Source: Alphaproteobacteria bacterium (GTDB lineage Bacteria; Pseudomonadota; Alphaproteobacteria; JAUXUR01). Taken from it: DNA of 64,000 nucleotides. A program made the translations under genes and the position numbers. Below, in pieces: positions 1 through 9,611 of the stretch. How positions within the stretch are numbered: position 1 is the first letter of the stretch; the number at the start of each line of letters is the position of its first letter. The stretch covers positions 29,208 to 93,207 of the forward strand of contig JAUXUR010000062.1 of NCBI GenBank assembly GCA_030680745.1. Reading direction: 5' to 3'. The notes beneath the pieces were generated by a model. That model was not told where the DNA came from. It was given only the letters and a program-made list of their open reading frames with translations, and searched no databases.

Positions 1-479
1 TTTATTAAAACTGGAAATCCAAGCTTTTCTGCCTGCAATGCTGCAATGTGAGGGTCGCTCACAGGTTCTAGATCACCTGATAAAATAGGAATATTGAGTT
101 TATGCGCAATTTTTTTTGCTTCGATTTTATCGCCCAACACACGCAAGCAATGTGCATTGGGTCCAATAAAAACAATATCTTCTTCATCGAGACATTCTGC
201 AAACATAGGGTTTTCAGCTAAAAAACCAAAACCAGGATGAACAGCGTCCACACCTATTTTTACGGCAAGATTAACAATTTTTTCAATATTCAAATATGAA
301 TCGCGTGCCTGGGGACCTCCTATTTCATAAGCCTCATCTGCCAATTCCGTGTATAAGGCGCCCTTATCAGCACTTGAATAAATAGCTACTGATTTGATGG
401 ATAATTTCTTAAGCGTCTTAATAATGCGGCAGGCAATTTCACCACGATTGGCAATAAGTACTTTTTGAAATAAGGGCAT
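1..479 (-). CDS. pccA: Propionyl-CoA (acyl-CoA) carboxylase biotin-carboxylase subunit, N-terminal part, cut by the window edge
   Basis: The reverse strand reads from an ATG at 479 to the window edge (about 159 codons) with no stop. The translation opens with MPLFQKVLIANRGEIACRII, the typical start of biotin carboxylases, and continues with HPGFGFLAEN and FIGP motifs of the N-terminal nucleotide-fold domain. The family enzyme carboxylates biotin using ATP and bicarbonate, then passes it to the beta subunit. A good ribosome site (GAGGATCC) precedes the ATG. It lies downstream of pccB on the same strand, separated by a 105-bp palindromic repeat. PccA is inferred from the PccB neighbour; the ATP-grasp and biotinyl domains lie outside the window. 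Confidence 0.88.
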   Translation of the reverse strand, partial: MPLFQKVLIANRGEIACRIIKTLKKLSIKSVAIYSSADKGALYTELADEAYEIGGPQARDSYLNIEKIVNLAVKIGVDAVHPGFGFLAENPMFAECLDEEDIVFIGPNAHCLRVLGDKIEAKKIAHKLNIPILSGDLEPVSDPHIAALQAEKLGFPVLI

Positions 480-494
480 AGGATCCTCAAATTA

Positions 495-599
495 TATAGT
501 TTTTTAAGTTTATGCGCAGACGAGGAATGACGCGCGACGCGTATTCTTCATACGTGAGCAAGGAATGACGACGTATCCGCATGAAATTAAAAGACTATA
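495..599. repeat. Family A palindromic TA-ended element, copy A1 (105 bp)
   Basis: This copy starts TATAGTTTTTTAAGTTTA and ends with the near-complement finishing in ACTATA. The inner core (AGGAATGAC ... GTAT..ATAC ... TGAGCAAGGAATGACGA) is shared with the copies at 40724 and 55295. It lies between pccB and pccA, and its TATAG end contains the TAG stop codon of pccB. The TA ends and size resemble a miniature inverted-repeat element of the TA-target (IS630/mariner-like) type; that link is inference. Confidence 0.8.
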
Positions 600-2127
600 G
601 CGGAATGTTGTTATGTTTTTTATACGGCTGTTCGATTTTTTTACGTTTTAAAATCTCTAAAGATCTACAAAGCTTTAAACGTGTTTGATGCGGCATAATA
701 ACATCATCGATAAAACCATAATGCGCTGCAATAAAAGGATTAGCAAATTTTTGACGATATTCTTCTGTACGTCTTTCAATTTTATCCTTATCGCCAATAT
801 CTTCTCTGAAAATAATTTCAACAGCCCCTTTCGGTCCCATCACTGCAATTTCAGCACTTGGCCAGGCATAATTAATATCCGCGCGAATATGTTTGGACGA
901 CATCACATCATAAGCGCCACCATAGGCTTTGCGTGTAATCAACGTAATTTTTGGTACACTGGCTTCAGCAAAAGCGAATAATAATTTAGAGCCATGCTTA
1001 ATAATACCGCCATATTCCTGATCAATACCGGGCATAAAACCAGGCACATCCACAAAAGTAACGATCGGAATATTAAAACAATCGCAAAAACGTACGAATC
1101 GTGCCGCTTTTCTGGAAGACTCAATATCTAAACAACCCGCTAAAACCAAAGGTTGATTCGCGACAAATCCAACTGTCGACCCATTCATACGTCCAAAACC
1201 AATGATAATGTTTTTGGCATAATCTGGTTGAATTTCAAAAAAATCTGCATCATCAACTATTTTAACAATTAAATCCAACATGTCATAAGGCATATTCGGA
1301 TTTTCAGGAATCAGATGATCCAATGCATAATCAAGACGGTTAATAGGATCATTTGTTGGTTTTAATGGGGGCTCATCACGATTTGAGAGTGGTAAAAAAT
1401 TATAAAAACGACGTGTCGCAAGCAATGTTTCAATATCGTTGTCAAAAGCTAAATCTGCAACACCAGATTTTGTCGTATGCGTAACCGCACCACCCAACGC
1501 TTCATGGGTGACTGATTCATGTGTTACGGTTTTAACCACATCAGGGCCAGTGACAAACATATATGAGCTATCTTTGACCATGAAAATAAAATCGGTCATG
1601 GCAGGCGAATAAACAGCCCCACCCGCACATGGTCCCATAATTAATGAAATTTGAGGTATGACGCCGGATGCTAAAACATTACGTTGAAAAACTTCAGCAT
1701 AACCGCCCAATGACACAACACCTTCTTGAATGCGCGCGCCGCCTGAATCATTGATACCAATCAATGGAATACCCAAACGAACGCTATGATCCATAATTTT
1801 GCATATTTTACGCGCATGTGCGTCACTTAAACTGCCACCAAAAACGGTAAAATCTTGGCTAAAAATAAAAACGGGACGGTTGTGAATTTTACCTAACCCA
1901 ATAACAACACCATCGCCTGGAATTTTTTTATCTTCCATGCCAAAATCAGCACAATTATGTTCGACAAACATATCCCATTCTTCGAAGGAATCTTCATCAA
2001 CCAAAACTTTTATCCGCTCACGCGCCGTAAGTTTACCCTTAGAATGCTGCGCTTTTATACGTTTAACACCACCACCTAAACAAGCAGCATTTTTACGTCG
2101 TTCTAATTCATCAAGAATAGCCTGCAT
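595..2127 (-). CDS. pccB: Propionyl-CoA carboxylase beta (carboxyltransferase) subunit
   Basis: At 510 residues this is the usual length for PccB. It transfers carboxyl from carboxybiotin to propionyl-CoA, giving methylmalonyl-CoA. Carboxyltransferase signatures are clear: [30 protein letters not shown] and [18 protein letters not shown] in the N-terminal half, and VDVPGFMPG with [13 protein letters not shown] in the C-terminal half. The protein ends KKHNNIPL, the normal end of the family, and the final CTA-TAG codons coincide with the end of the A1 repeat. It is upstream of pccA and probably co-transcribed. It would drain propionyl-CoA from valine, isoleucine, threonine or odd-chain fatty acid breakdown, consistent with the valine genes at 22-24 kb. 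Confidence 0.95.
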   Translation of the reverse strand: MQAILDELERRKNAACLGGGVKRIKAQHSKGKLTARERIKVLVDEDSFEEWDMFVEHNCADFGMEDKKIPGDGVVIGLGKIHNRPVFIFSQDFTVFGGSLSDAHARKICKIMDHSVRLGIPLIGINDSGGARIQEGVVSLGGYAEVFQRNVLASGVIPQISLIMGPCAGGAVYSPAMTDFIFMVKDSSYMFVTGPDVVKTVTHESVTHEALGGAVTHTTKSGVADLAFDNDIETLLATRRFYNFLPLSNRDEPPLKPTNDPINRLDYALDHLIPENPNMPYDMLDLIVKIVDDADFFEIQPDYAKNIIIGFGRMNGSTVGFVANQPLVLAGCLDIESSRKAARFVRFCDCFNIPIVTFVDVPGFMPGIDQEYGGIIKHGSKLLFAFAEASVPKITLITRKAYGGAYDVMSSKHIRADINYAWPSAEIAVMGPKGAVEIIFREDIGDKDKIERRTEEYRQKFANPFIAAHYGFIDDVIMPHQTRLKLCRSLEILKRKKIEQPYKKHNNIPL

Positions 2128-2149
2128 ATTTATGCCTTTTTATTTTTAC

Positions 2150-2432
2150 CAATCTACCGAACAAAAAATAATTTTGACTAAAAACCTACCAAACATCCAT
2201 CCGTTTCCCTGAACAGGTGAAAAGCGAAGCTTTGAGTAGGATTCAGGGTCCAATTAACACTCATGATCGCAGATCATGACACAATTTAAGTAAACTTGTC
2301 ATGCTCTTACGAGCATGTATTTACTTCTGGATCCTGAATCTGCGTATGAAGCTTTGCTTCAACGCGTTCAGGAAAAAAAAGATGTGTAGCCAATTTTCTA
2401 TTATAAAAATAAAAATTGTCCGGTCTATTAAT
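2150..2432. repeat. Family C long palindromic element, copy C1 (about 285 bp)
   Basis: The outer arms (AATCTACCG... on the left, ...CGGTCTATT on the right) are inverted. Inside are paired blocks GGATTCAGGGTCCA and TGGATCCTGAATC, and two small hairpins, CATGATCGCAGATCATG and CATGCTCTTACGAGCATG. Near-identical copies lie at 17722 and about 9870, and a partial copy at 54874. It fills most of the 502-bp gap between pccB and the LRR gene. Open frames inside it are repeat-derived and not called as genes. The remaining 2433-2629 shows only a small hairpin (CCCCGCG / ACGGGG near 2568-2588). Confidence 0.85.
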
Positions 2433-2629
2433 TTTTTACCTTTTGAAAATCCTACAATGTTTTTAGTTAATCGGCCAGATTGTTTTCATATTATCAGGAC
2501 AAATGCATAATTGGGGATGCTGAAAAACTATATGGGACATTTTCAAAAATTATTTGGATTTATGGGCCCCGCGTACAAACCACGGGGATAGAAGAGCAAG
2601 AAAGTCCTTAGCGTATTACAATCTATCAC

Positions 2630-5600
2630 TTAATCATCAATTGAATTCCAATTAGTGAAATTATTTGAATTATTTTCATCTGGAATATTATCGTCTATGT
2701 TATTACTGCTCTCTGCGTCATGATCCGCAATCATTTCATTTTTTATGGAATCATCGATTAAAAAACCTGCATGAATCAGGATAGCCTTAGCACCTTCCCG
2801 GGTTAAGATTGCAGGCGCACCTTCTGTATCTAAAGGATCGGCGGTAAAATATTTTTGCCACTTTGTATCATTTTCATCGTCAGATATTAACCCTTGAAGA
2901 TATAAATATTCCACAATCGAACCTGTTGTAAACGGACGAAATTGTCTGTTTTGTCGTGTTTTAGCTCTTAAACGAAGAATTTCCTTTTCATGATCAGCAA
3001 GCGATAAGTCTTTACCGCCAATGCCAAGCTCTTCTCTAAGGTCCTGAGCATCTTGGTTTGTTTCGGATGATTGCATAACCCAATCAATCAGACGATCAGG
3101 GCTGACTAGACCATAAAAGACTTCAACGACATTCCATTTATTTCCGGCAAAAGGATCTTGTCCCATAGTGCCCATACGTTCTTGATACGAAGTGATGGCA
3201 GCATTTAGGCCTAATTCATCTTTTAATTGATCGCGATAGGAACTTATTAAGTGAACGTTTTGTGAATTTTCAGCCGCTTTTGCCAAAATGGCCGTTGTAA
3301 AATGAGCGTTTTTCTTAACAGCTAAGAAGCGTTTTAAATTATCCTTAAAGTTATTTATTTGATATCCATTTTCTGATATTGCGTAAGCGACTGCGTTAAT
3401 ACCTTCAGCTTGGCCTGTGGGACAATGCAAAAGTCCGTTCACCAGCAAGTTAAACAATAACATCTTCGCGTCTGGATCGATTGTATGATTGATGCGATCC
3501 ATAATAAAAGTTAGAGCTTTTTGGGTTTCAGGAATTTGGGCTTCGTACATTTTCCAGGGTTTAACATCATCCCCTATCAACGGTAATCTATAAAGGGCCC
3601 TGATATAGCCTGTTAAACGCGGCGCAAGGTATTGAAATACTTTATCAAGATTTGATAGATTTTTATTTTTGGCATCACTTGCAAAATCACTGGCAAGCAT
3701 TTCGTAAGAAAGATAGCCTGGTTTTGTGTTGTCGTAAAAGTTAAGATCCGCCATAATTTGTTCCAACACATCAAGCATTTCTTGACCGTTAAAGACCTTA
3801 TCCACATTAATTTCAGGTAATTTATTGCTAACAAAAATGTTCCGATTGATGCGTAAAGACTGTTTGTCTAAAGCTGAATACACACCCATTTTATTTGTTT
3901 GAATCGGCAGAGGTTCTAAAGAAGGCTCATCAAATTCGAGTCGATCTCCAAAATGGGCACGCAATTCTTCTTTACCCCATTGCAATGGATTATCACTTCT
4001 GGGAAGAAGATAGGGATTATTCCTAAGATTGAATAAAGTTAAGATTCTTAAATTTTTTATGCTTGCAGGGATAGTGGTTAAATTATTACCATCTAAAAAA
4101 AGATGGAATAGATTGATCAGATTTCCAATTGAGTCAGGAAAAATAGTAAGTTGACAATGATTGAGATTGAGTATGTTCAACCTTTTTAAATTACCTATCG
4201 ATTCAGGCAAAGAAGTAAGTTGACAATGCTCGAGATCAAGCACGTTCAAGCTTTTTAAATTACCTATCGATTCAAGCAAAGAAGTAAGTTGACAATGCGA
4301 GAGATCAAGCACGTTCAAGCTTTTTAAATTACCTATTGATTCAGGTAAAAAAGTAAGTTGACACTCCGAGAGATCAAGGTCTTTCAAGCTTTCTAAATTA
4401 CCTATCGATTCAGGTAAAGAAGTAAGTCGACACTGCGAGAGATCAAGCTCTTTCAAGCTTTCTAAATTACCTATCGATTCAGGTAAAGAAGTAAGTCGAC
4501 ACTGCGATAGATCAAGCTTTTTCAAGCTTTTTAAATTACCTATCGATTCAGGTAAAGAAGTAAGTTGGCAACCCGAGAGATTGAGCTCTTTTAAGTTTTT
4601 CAAATTAACTATCGATTCAGGTAAAGAAGTAAGTTGGCAACCCGAGAGATCGAGTATTTCCAAGTTTTCTAAACTACCTATGGATTCAGGTAAAGTAACG
4701 AATTTCTGGCTACCAATCTTAAGCTCTTTTAAATTTTTTAGATTATCAATTGAGTCCGGCACAAAAAAATCACTATGGCTTGAAAAGCTAAGTGTTTCCA
4801 AATCAGTTAACCTGGTTATTGCATCAGGAAAACCAAAAACAATAGAATGGACTGTAAGGCTTTTTAACCTAGGAAACAAATCAATATATTGAAATATCTC
4901 GCCGGACACAGGGTTTAAACCATATTGATCTTTAATGATATGAAAACAATTTTCATAAATCACTTTATAAGGATCTTCCGAACAATTTAAAAGCTCTATT
5001 ATATTACATAAATCGTCAACGTTTGATAATCCATATGTTTTTTTAAAATATATAATCTTATCTAAAGTCCGTGTTTTAAAATCGTAACTTTCGAATTTTT
5101 TTAATTTTATGATCTCTAGAAAAACCTTAATATATTGCATATCATCAAGCATCATTCCATCTGTTAATTGCCTTGCATATCCAATTAATTCTTTAATTTG
5201 ATCCTGATACTCTTTATCACCGTCTCTACCTATTAGCCGTCCTGTCTTTTCTTTAATTTTTTTGAGTTCACTAAGTATATTTACTAAAATCTCAGGGCTA
5301 AAGGCTTTATCATGCGTAAAATGATAAGCACATTGAAAAACCTCGTTATCAAATTCATCATAATAAATAGGATCGATAAGATTGAGTATGCTTATTAGAT
5401 TTTGATATTGACGCAACGAAAGATAATATTTTTCATTTAGGCTTTCATACCAATAAATAGTAGACTTTTCTGTTAATTCACTTTTGAGTGCACGACGTAT
5501 AATAGAGTCATATTTTAATGGATCCACTTGCCTTAAAAGCTGCACAAGCGAAAAAAAACATTCTGAATCATAAATATTTTTTTCTAAACCTAAGGTTTTA

Positions 5601-6511
5601 ATAATTTGTTCTGAATGATCTGTCAAAGCCTTAATATTTTTTTTATGCCGCGGATCAAGCATTTTTTCGACGTTTGCTGAATCAAGAATCGTTTTGAAAC
5701 CATTATCTTTAAAATCATCACTTTTATAATGGGATCGAAGTGTTTCTATAAAAGAAACAAAAAGTTCACGATTGTAAAAAGGAGAATTACAAAACGCGCC
5801 GATCAATGGAATTTCATAAAATATATATTGTTTAGTACCTAAAAGCGATTCAATAATAATTTTGAATTCGTAAGGATATAAATCTATTTTAATGGCATCT
5901 TTAAACATTTTTAAGAAATTAGAAACGCCAGGAAACTCATTTTTAAGCAAATTATATATCTTTACAAAATCGGCATAATGCTCTGAATTCCAAGGGTCCG
6001 TGGTTGTGTCAAATATTTTACTGATTTCAAGGAAATCATCATAATTTTTTGAATCTAATGTATTTAGGGCAGCAATTAAATAGCCCCAAAAGTCATCATC
6101 TGTACCAAAATCTATAGATAAGTTTCGATTATCGATAATTTTTTTTATCATTTGAAGAATCAAAAATGGATTGTTTTGTTCTAATATTTCTTTGATGAAA
6201 TCTTCTTTTTCGTCTTCATCGCAATCAGAATCAAATCTAAGCGATTGGAATGCTACAATAAATTCGCGACTATTTTCATCCAGCAAGCTTAAGGCAGAAG
6301 CATTCGCATTAAGATTATTTAAAATTATTGTGTTTTCGGTTTGTTTTTTCTTGCTGTTAGGCTCTTTGGCATCTGCAGCGCGTTCTCTTTTTCGCAACAT
6401 TCCATTGTTATTACTGTCAGATGGATCACCCCCATTATTGTCCATTGCAAAAGAAATTGTAGAAAACATGGTGTTCACGAATAACAAAAACATAAATAAT
6501 TTTTTATTCAT
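2630..6511 (-). CDS. Very large secreted leucine-rich-repeat protein, candidate host-directed effector
   Basis: The protein has 1293 residues. Residues 1-22 form a Sec signal peptide ending in SFA. A low-complexity acidic stretch follows, then a bipartite basic cluster at residues 40-56 (RKR, spacer, KKK). Residues of about 100-560 are charged and helical with no recognised family. About twelve 23-residue LRRs follow (consensus LTSLPESIGNLKSLKxLDLS), closing with the LRR-cap-like WGKEELRAHFGDR seen in LRR proteins of amoeba symbionts (recalled). The remaining 400 residues are helical, include LLHCPTGQAEG, and end very acidic. The LRRs suggest protein binding, and the signal peptide places it outside the cytoplasm. 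Function is unknown; an effector role is inference. Confidence 0.85.
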   Translation of the reverse strand: MNKKLFMFLLFVNTMFSTISFAMDNNGGDPSDSNNNGMLRKRERAADAKEPNSKKKQTENTIILNNLNANASALSLLDENSREFIVAFQSLRFDSDCDEDEKEDFIKEILEQNNPFLILQMIKKIIDNRNLSIDFGTDDDFWGYLIAALNTLDSKNYDDFLEISKIFDTTTDPWNSEHYADFVKIYNLLKNEFPGVSNFLKMFKDAIKIDLYPYEFKIIIESLLGTKQYIFYEIPLIGAFCNSPFYNRELFVSFIETLRSHYKSDDFKDNGFKTILDSANVEKMLDPRHKKNIKALTDHSEQIIKTLGLEKNIYDSECFFSLVQLLRQVDPLKYDSIIRRALKSELTEKSTIYWYESLNEKYYLSLRQYQNLISILNLIDPIYYDEFDNEVFQCAYHFTHDKAFSPEILVNILSELKKIKEKTGRLIGRDGDKEYQDQIKELIGYARQLTDGMMLDDMQYIKVFLEIIKLKKFESYDFKTRTLDKIIYFKKTYGLSNVDDLCNIIELLNCSEDPYKVIYENCFHIIKDQYGLNPVSGEIFQYIDLFPRLKSLTVHSIVFGFPDAITRLTDLETLSFSSHSDFFVPDSIDNLKNLKELKIGSQKFVTLPESIGSLENLEILDLSGCQLTSLPESIVNLKNLKELNLSGCQLTSLPESIGNLKSLKKLDLSQCRLTSLPESIGNLESLKELDLSQCRLTSLPESIGNLESLKDLDLSECQLTFLPESIGNLKSLNVLDLSHCQLTSLLESIGNLKSLNVLDLEHCQLTSLPESIGNLKRLNILNLNHCQLTIFPDSIGNLINLFHLFLDGNNLTTIPASIKNLRILTLFNLRNNPYLLPRSDNPLQWGKEELRAHFGDRLEFDEPSLEPLPIQTNKMGVYSALDKQSLRINRNIFVSNKLPEINVDKVFNGQEMLDVLEQIMADLNFYDNTKPGYLSYEMLASDFASDAKNKNLSNLDKVFQYLAPRLTGYIRALYRLPLIGDDVKPWKMYEAQIPETQKALTFIMDRINHTIDPDAKMLLFNLLVNGLLHCPTGQAEGINAVAYAISENGYQINNFKDNLKRFLAVKKNAHFTTAILAKAAENSQNVHLISSYRDQLKDELGLNAAITSYQERMGTMGQDPFAGNKWNVVEVFYGLVSPDRLIDWVMQSSETNQDAQDLREELGIGGKDLSLADHEKEILRLRAKTRQNRQFRPFTTGSIVEYLYLQGLISDDENDTKWQKYFTADPLDTEGAPAILTREGAKAILIHAGFLIDDSIKNEMIADHDAESSNNIDDNIPDENNSNNFTNWNSIDD
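4130..4690 (-). repeat. 69-bp tandem repeats encoding the LRR array
   Basis: Within the LRR gene, nearly identical 69-bp units recur, each with TCGATTCAGG and a GTAAGTTG-type block (on the plus strand). They encode consecutive 23-residue LRRs. The central units are much more alike than the flanking ones, as expected for recent unit duplication or gene conversion, so repeat number may vary between strains. Confidence 0.85.
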
Positions 6512-6705
6512 TTAAAATCTCTTTAATTAAAATTAATAATAATGTATTTTATTGTATTTTACTTTAAATGTCAACTTTATTTGATATTAACATGATTTTA
6601 TATTATAATATTAATTATAAACTTTTCTTCAATGTCTGTATTTTGCATAATATTTGTTTTGGGTATAAGCTATCTTGAAACTAATTTTTTTAAAGGATCT
6701 TCGAG
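6512..6705. other. AT-rich divergent intergenic region
   Basis: This 194-bp gap lies between the start codons of the LRR gene (minus) and the superoxide dismutase gene (plus). It is almost entirely A and T and must carry both promoters. I see a good ribosome site (AAAGGA) before the dismutase ATG but no convincing -35/-10 pair. Confidence 0.4.
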
Positions 6706-7455
6706 ATGAAAAAATTTATATGGACAAAAATTTTATTTTTTTCGTCTACACTCGTACCACTCAATATATACGCTCTCAACAATTCTCATGATTTAAACTT
6801 GCCCAAACAACAAAGTTCAGTTAAAAATCAATCAACTGAAATGCTAAAAGGAGTAGTGTCGATGCCTTTTGAACTCCCCCCCTTACCCTATGCAATGAAT
6901 GCGTTAGAACCCCATGTTTCACAAAAAACGCTTGAATTTCACTATGGCAAACACCATCAGACTTATGTCACGAATTTAAACAATCTTACAAAAGATACCC
7001 CCCTCGCCCAGAAAAAGCTCGAAGAAATCATTCTTGAATCTGCTAAAGATCCTGCAAAAGCTGGTCTTTTCAATAATGCAGCACAAGTTTGGAACCATAC
7101 ATTCTTTTGGCATTGTATGAAACCTCAAGGCGGTGGACTTCCAACTGGTAAATTAGCTGACAAAATAAACCAAGCTTTTGGTTCTGTTGATGTTTTCAAG
7201 CAAAAGTTTAAAGAAGCAGCACTCGCGCAGTTTGGAAGTGGTTGGGCTTGGCTTGTTCAAGAAAATGGCGAACTTAAAATCACCAAAACAGCAAATGCCG
7301 ATTTACCCATGGCGCATGGTCAAAAAGCGATTTTAACATGTGACGTTTGGGAGCATGCTTATTATCTTGATTATCAAAATAGACGTGCTGATTTTGTTCA
7401 GGTCTTTTTAGATAATCTCGTTAATTGGGAATTTGCAGCTTCTAATTTAGACTAA
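6706..7455 (+). CDS. sodB: Iron-type superoxide dismutase with N-terminal export signal and an internal second start
   Basis: Residues 53-249 are a full Fe-superoxide dismutase, which converts superoxide to peroxide and oxygen. Metal ligands by alignment are H79 (in FHYGKHHQTYV), H131 (WNHTFF), D213 and H217 (CDVWEHAYY). The AAQVWNHTF stretch is typical of the iron type. A 52-residue extension precedes this, with a hydrophobic signal peptide (residues 3-23) and a polar linker, so the long form should be exported. ATG codon 53 at 6862 has its own ribosome site (AAAGGAG, 8 bases upstream) and would give a 197-residue cytosolic enzyme of standard length. Both products may be made. The gene converges on recO, and their stop codons overlap by 4 bp. 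Confidence 0.95.
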   Translation: MKKFIWTKILFFSSTLVPLNIYALNNSHDLNLPKQQSSVKNQSTEMLKGVVSMPFELPPLPYAMNALEPHVSQKTLEFHYGKHHQTYVTNLNNLTKDTPLAQKKLEEIILESAKDPAKAGLFNNAAQVWNHTFFWHCMKPQGGGLPTGKLADKINQAFGSVDVFKQKFKEAALAQFGSGWAWLVQENGELKITKTANADLPMAHGQKAILTCDVWEHAYYLDYQNRRADFVQVFLDNLVNWEFAASNLD

Positions 7456-8150
7456 TTAAGCACCTGAATAAGATTCTGCCTTGATACGGGAAAAGCTTTT
7501 CCAAATTGCGGGAAAAGCTTTTGCTCTAAAAAATATCCCGTTAACGTTAATCCATGAACAATATCTTCCATCTGACAGATAGAGGATTCCTCGATTAAAA
7601 ATTTTGGTAATCTTAATAATTGATTTTTATAAGCCATACCAGCATTTAATGATACGGCGGCACCTGATTTCGGCGACACATAAGTCAAATTAGATGTTTC
7701 ACGCGTCACAATACATTTTTCAAGAGATAACCCAAAGCCTAATTCTTTTAAAAGCTGTAATTCCCATCTGCAATATTCAACAAGAATATTGGGCCAAGAC
7801 ACTGGTTTTGATAAAAATTCAATTGTTTTATCATATAAAATATTATGAGGATCTTTGGGCGCTAAAAGCAAACGCAAAAAATCAAGAAGTGAGCCCAATA
7901 CAAGAAGTAAATTTTGTGTTGAAAAATGTTGCGCATAATTTTTAGTTTGTTCTAACTTAAAGCTGCCTAAGCTTTCTTGAATGCGCAACGAACAATCAAT
8001 CCAATAAGTTGATCCTAAAAGAAGCGGCAATTCATCTCGTTTAATAAGTCCAGATTCAAGCCCTCTAAAACGCGTAAAAAACGTTAATATAAGCTTATCT
8101 TCATTGAGAGGATTTATACCAATTAGTAAACCATCATCACGCCACTGCAT
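7452..8150 (-). CDS. recO: DNA repair protein RecO
   Basis: At 232 residues this is normal RecO length. RecO anneals single strands and loads RecA with RecR in gap repair. The N-terminal OB-fold start (WRDDGLLIGINPLNEDKLIL) and the C-terminal helical domain with WELQLLKELGFGLSLEKC and LTYVSPKSGAAVS are typical of alphaproteobacterial RecO. The stop codon overlaps that of the convergent sodB by 4 bp, leaving no room for a separate terminator. Upstream is the outer-membrane protein gene with an intrinsic terminator between them, so recO probably has its own promoter. Confidence 0.92.
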   Translation of the reverse strand: MQWRDDGLLIGINPLNEDKLILTFFTRFRGLESGLIKRDELPLLLGSTYWIDCSLRIQESLGSFKLEQTKNYAQHFSTQNLLLVLGSLLDFLRLLLAPKDPHNILYDKTIEFLSKPVSWPNILVEYCRWELQLLKELGFGLSLEKCIVTRETSNLTYVSPKSGAAVSLNAGMAYKNQLLRLPKFLIEESSICQMEDIVHGLTLTGYFLEQKLFPQFGKAFPVSRQNLIQVLN

Positions 8151-8166
8151 ATAAATCTCTCACCAA

Positions 8167-8197
8167 ATAAAAAAGCCCTTAAGTAAAACCCAAGGGC
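8167..8197 (-). terminator. Intrinsic terminator of the outer-membrane protein gene
   Basis: On the minus strand the stem GCCCTTG / TAAGGGC is followed by TTTTTT. It lies just after the stop codon of the barrel protein gene and before recO. Confidence 0.85.
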
Positions 8198-8220
8198 CGA
8201 ATATACACTCGAAAGATTAA

Positions 8221-8958
8221 TTAGTACATTCTAAAGCGAATGCCCGCTGTCACAGGGAATGTGAACATGCCGCCAACACGATTAAAAAATGGAAAATGTG
8301 TTCTTATTTTTGATGGTTTAAGACGTCCACTTCCAATAGCTTCCGCCATAAATATAAAATCAATATATTCAGCGAGTTCTGCATCTAATCCAAGTTGAAG
8401 CCCGCCAGCAAAGGCTGTATTAGAATCAAAGAATTTATCTTTAGCAAAACGAATATTATCAATGAAGACCTTCGTATTTACTGATTTTCGTGAAACAACA
8501 CCAAGTTTTGCACCAACAAAGGGATACCAAGTCCCACCACAATCATAGTAGTAACGCCCCCCTAAATAAGTACCTAATGCACCAAATGTACCCGTTTGAT
8601 ACTTCATAAGTGAATTTGTATCAGGTCTTATTGAACGCGCAACATTTTTTTTACCTGTACCAGCGATCGTATAATCAACGTTTGCAAAAAATTCAAATTG
8701 GTTGGTTACGTTATACCCAATACTACCACCAAATATAAATGGAAACTTCAAGATATCATTAAAATTAGGTGCTTTTTCACAATAATATTTACCATCAACA
8801 ATAAAAGATGATTTTTTTCGATGCACAAAAGTAGAAGGTGCCATTCCACCATAAGGAATAATTGAAAATTCGCCTTGTCTTAAGGCCCCAGCATTAACAT
8901 CTGATGATTGTTGATTAAAAGCAAACAAGCACGCTAAACCAAAGAGTAATTTTTTCAT
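8221..8958 (-). CDS. Outer-membrane beta-barrel surface protein
   Basis: This 245-residue protein has a signal peptide ending near residue 23 (VNA). It then shows alternating hydrophobic/polar segments rich in aromatic residues and glycines (FPFIFGGSIGYNVTNQFEFF, YLGGRYYY) and ends VTAGIRFRMY; a terminal aromatic residue is the usual barrel-assembly signal. It resembles the opacity/OmpA-barrel and rickettsial surface antigen type, probably eight strands. No loop similarity lets me name a ligand. The leader has a small hairpin and a strong ribosome site (TTGAGGAAAT), suggesting high expression. Probably a surface antigen or porin-like protein. Confidence 0.8.
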   Translation of the reverse strand: MKKLLFGLACLFAFNQQSSDVNAGALRQGEFSIIPYGGMAPSTFVHRKKSSFIVDGKYYCEKAPNFNDILKFPFIFGGSIGYNVTNQFEFFANVDYTIAGTGKKNVARSIRPDTNSLMKYQTGTFGALGTYLGGRYYYDCGGTWYPFVGAKLGVVSRKSVNTKVFIDNIRFAKDKFFDSNTAFAGGLQLGLDAELAEYIDFIFMAEAIGSGRLKPSKIRTHFPFFNRVGGMFTFPVTAGIRFRMY

Positions 8959-9315
8959 AACCGCATTTCCTCAATTTTCTAAAGGAGTCTTAAGATTCCG
9001 GACTCTATATTTCATTGTTAATTGAGGTTAGGGTGGGTTTCAAAACATGTCAACAAAATCAAACACACACATTAAAATAATTAAAATGTGATGTTTTTTT
9101 TGCATTAGTTAAAAAAGCAGCATTACCGCCATTGTAAAAAATTATTATTATTTTTCAAATGGTTGTGCGCATAGGTTAATTTAGTGAATCAAAATTACTC
9201 ATTTTTGTTGAAAATCCTGCGTTTTTTTCGTTGACGAAAGCGTTTTGTAAGCTTTACAGTCAAATTATGGACTTTATAAATCTACATTTAATGACGACAA
9301 CAAAGGTGGTGTAAC
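8959..9315. promoter_or_regulatory. Divergent promoter region of the barrel protein and HU genes, with leader hairpin
   Basis: These 357 bp separate two divergent and probably highly expressed genes. In the leader of the barrel gene the inverted blocks GAGTC (8985-8989) and GACTC (9001-9005) can form a hairpin, enclosed by CCTCAATT (8969-8976) and AATTGAGG further upstream; this could affect mRNA stability or translation. For HU a possible -35 (TTGACG, 9231-9236) is visible but the -10 is weak. No gene is seen here. Confidence 0.45.
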
Positions 9316-9591
9316 GTGAACAAAAACGATTTAATTACTCGAGTAGCTGATCAAGCTGGTATTACTAAAGCTGATGCATCTCGTGCAGCTGATGCTGTTA
9401 TTGATGCAATCACAGCAGCTCTTACAACTGGTGATGAAGTTCGCCTTGTAGGCTTCGGCACATTCTCTGTTTCCAGTCGCGCTGCAACTGAAGGCAGAAA
9501 CCCACGTACTGGCGAAAAAATTAACATTCCAGCATCACGCCAACCTAAATTTAAAGCCGGTAAAGGCCTTAAAGACGCTGTTAACGGTTAA
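9316..9591 (+). CDS. hup: Histone-like DNA-binding protein HU
   Basis: At 91 residues this is the usual HU length. HU bends and compacts DNA as a dimer. The start MNKNDLITRVA, the GDEVRLVGFGTFSV beta arm and the RNPRTGEKINIPASRQPKFKAGK-type tip and tail (split here as GRNPRTGEKI and PKFKAGKGLKDAV) are diagnostic. The start codon is GTG at 9316 with ribosome site AAAGGTGG. It is a single-gene unit followed by a hairpin. Codon use is clean and G/C-richer than its surroundings, as expected for a highly expressed gene. Confidence 0.97.
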   Translation: MNKNDLITRVADQAGITKADASRAADAVIDAITAALTTGDEVRLVGFGTFSVSSRAATEGRNPRTGEKINIPASRQPKFKAGKGLKDAVNG

Positions 9592-9611
9592 TTCGTTAAA
9601 GACAGTCTATT

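Noticed and set aside
2301..2510. Open frame of 69 codons after pccB
   Set aside because: It is mostly family C repeat sequence with no conserved protein features.
2630..6511. IpaH-like NEL ubiquitin-ligase domain after the LRRs
   Set aside because: The C-terminal part has one noticeable Cys (CPTGQ) but not the CxD catalytic motif of the NEL family, so I do not claim ligase activity.
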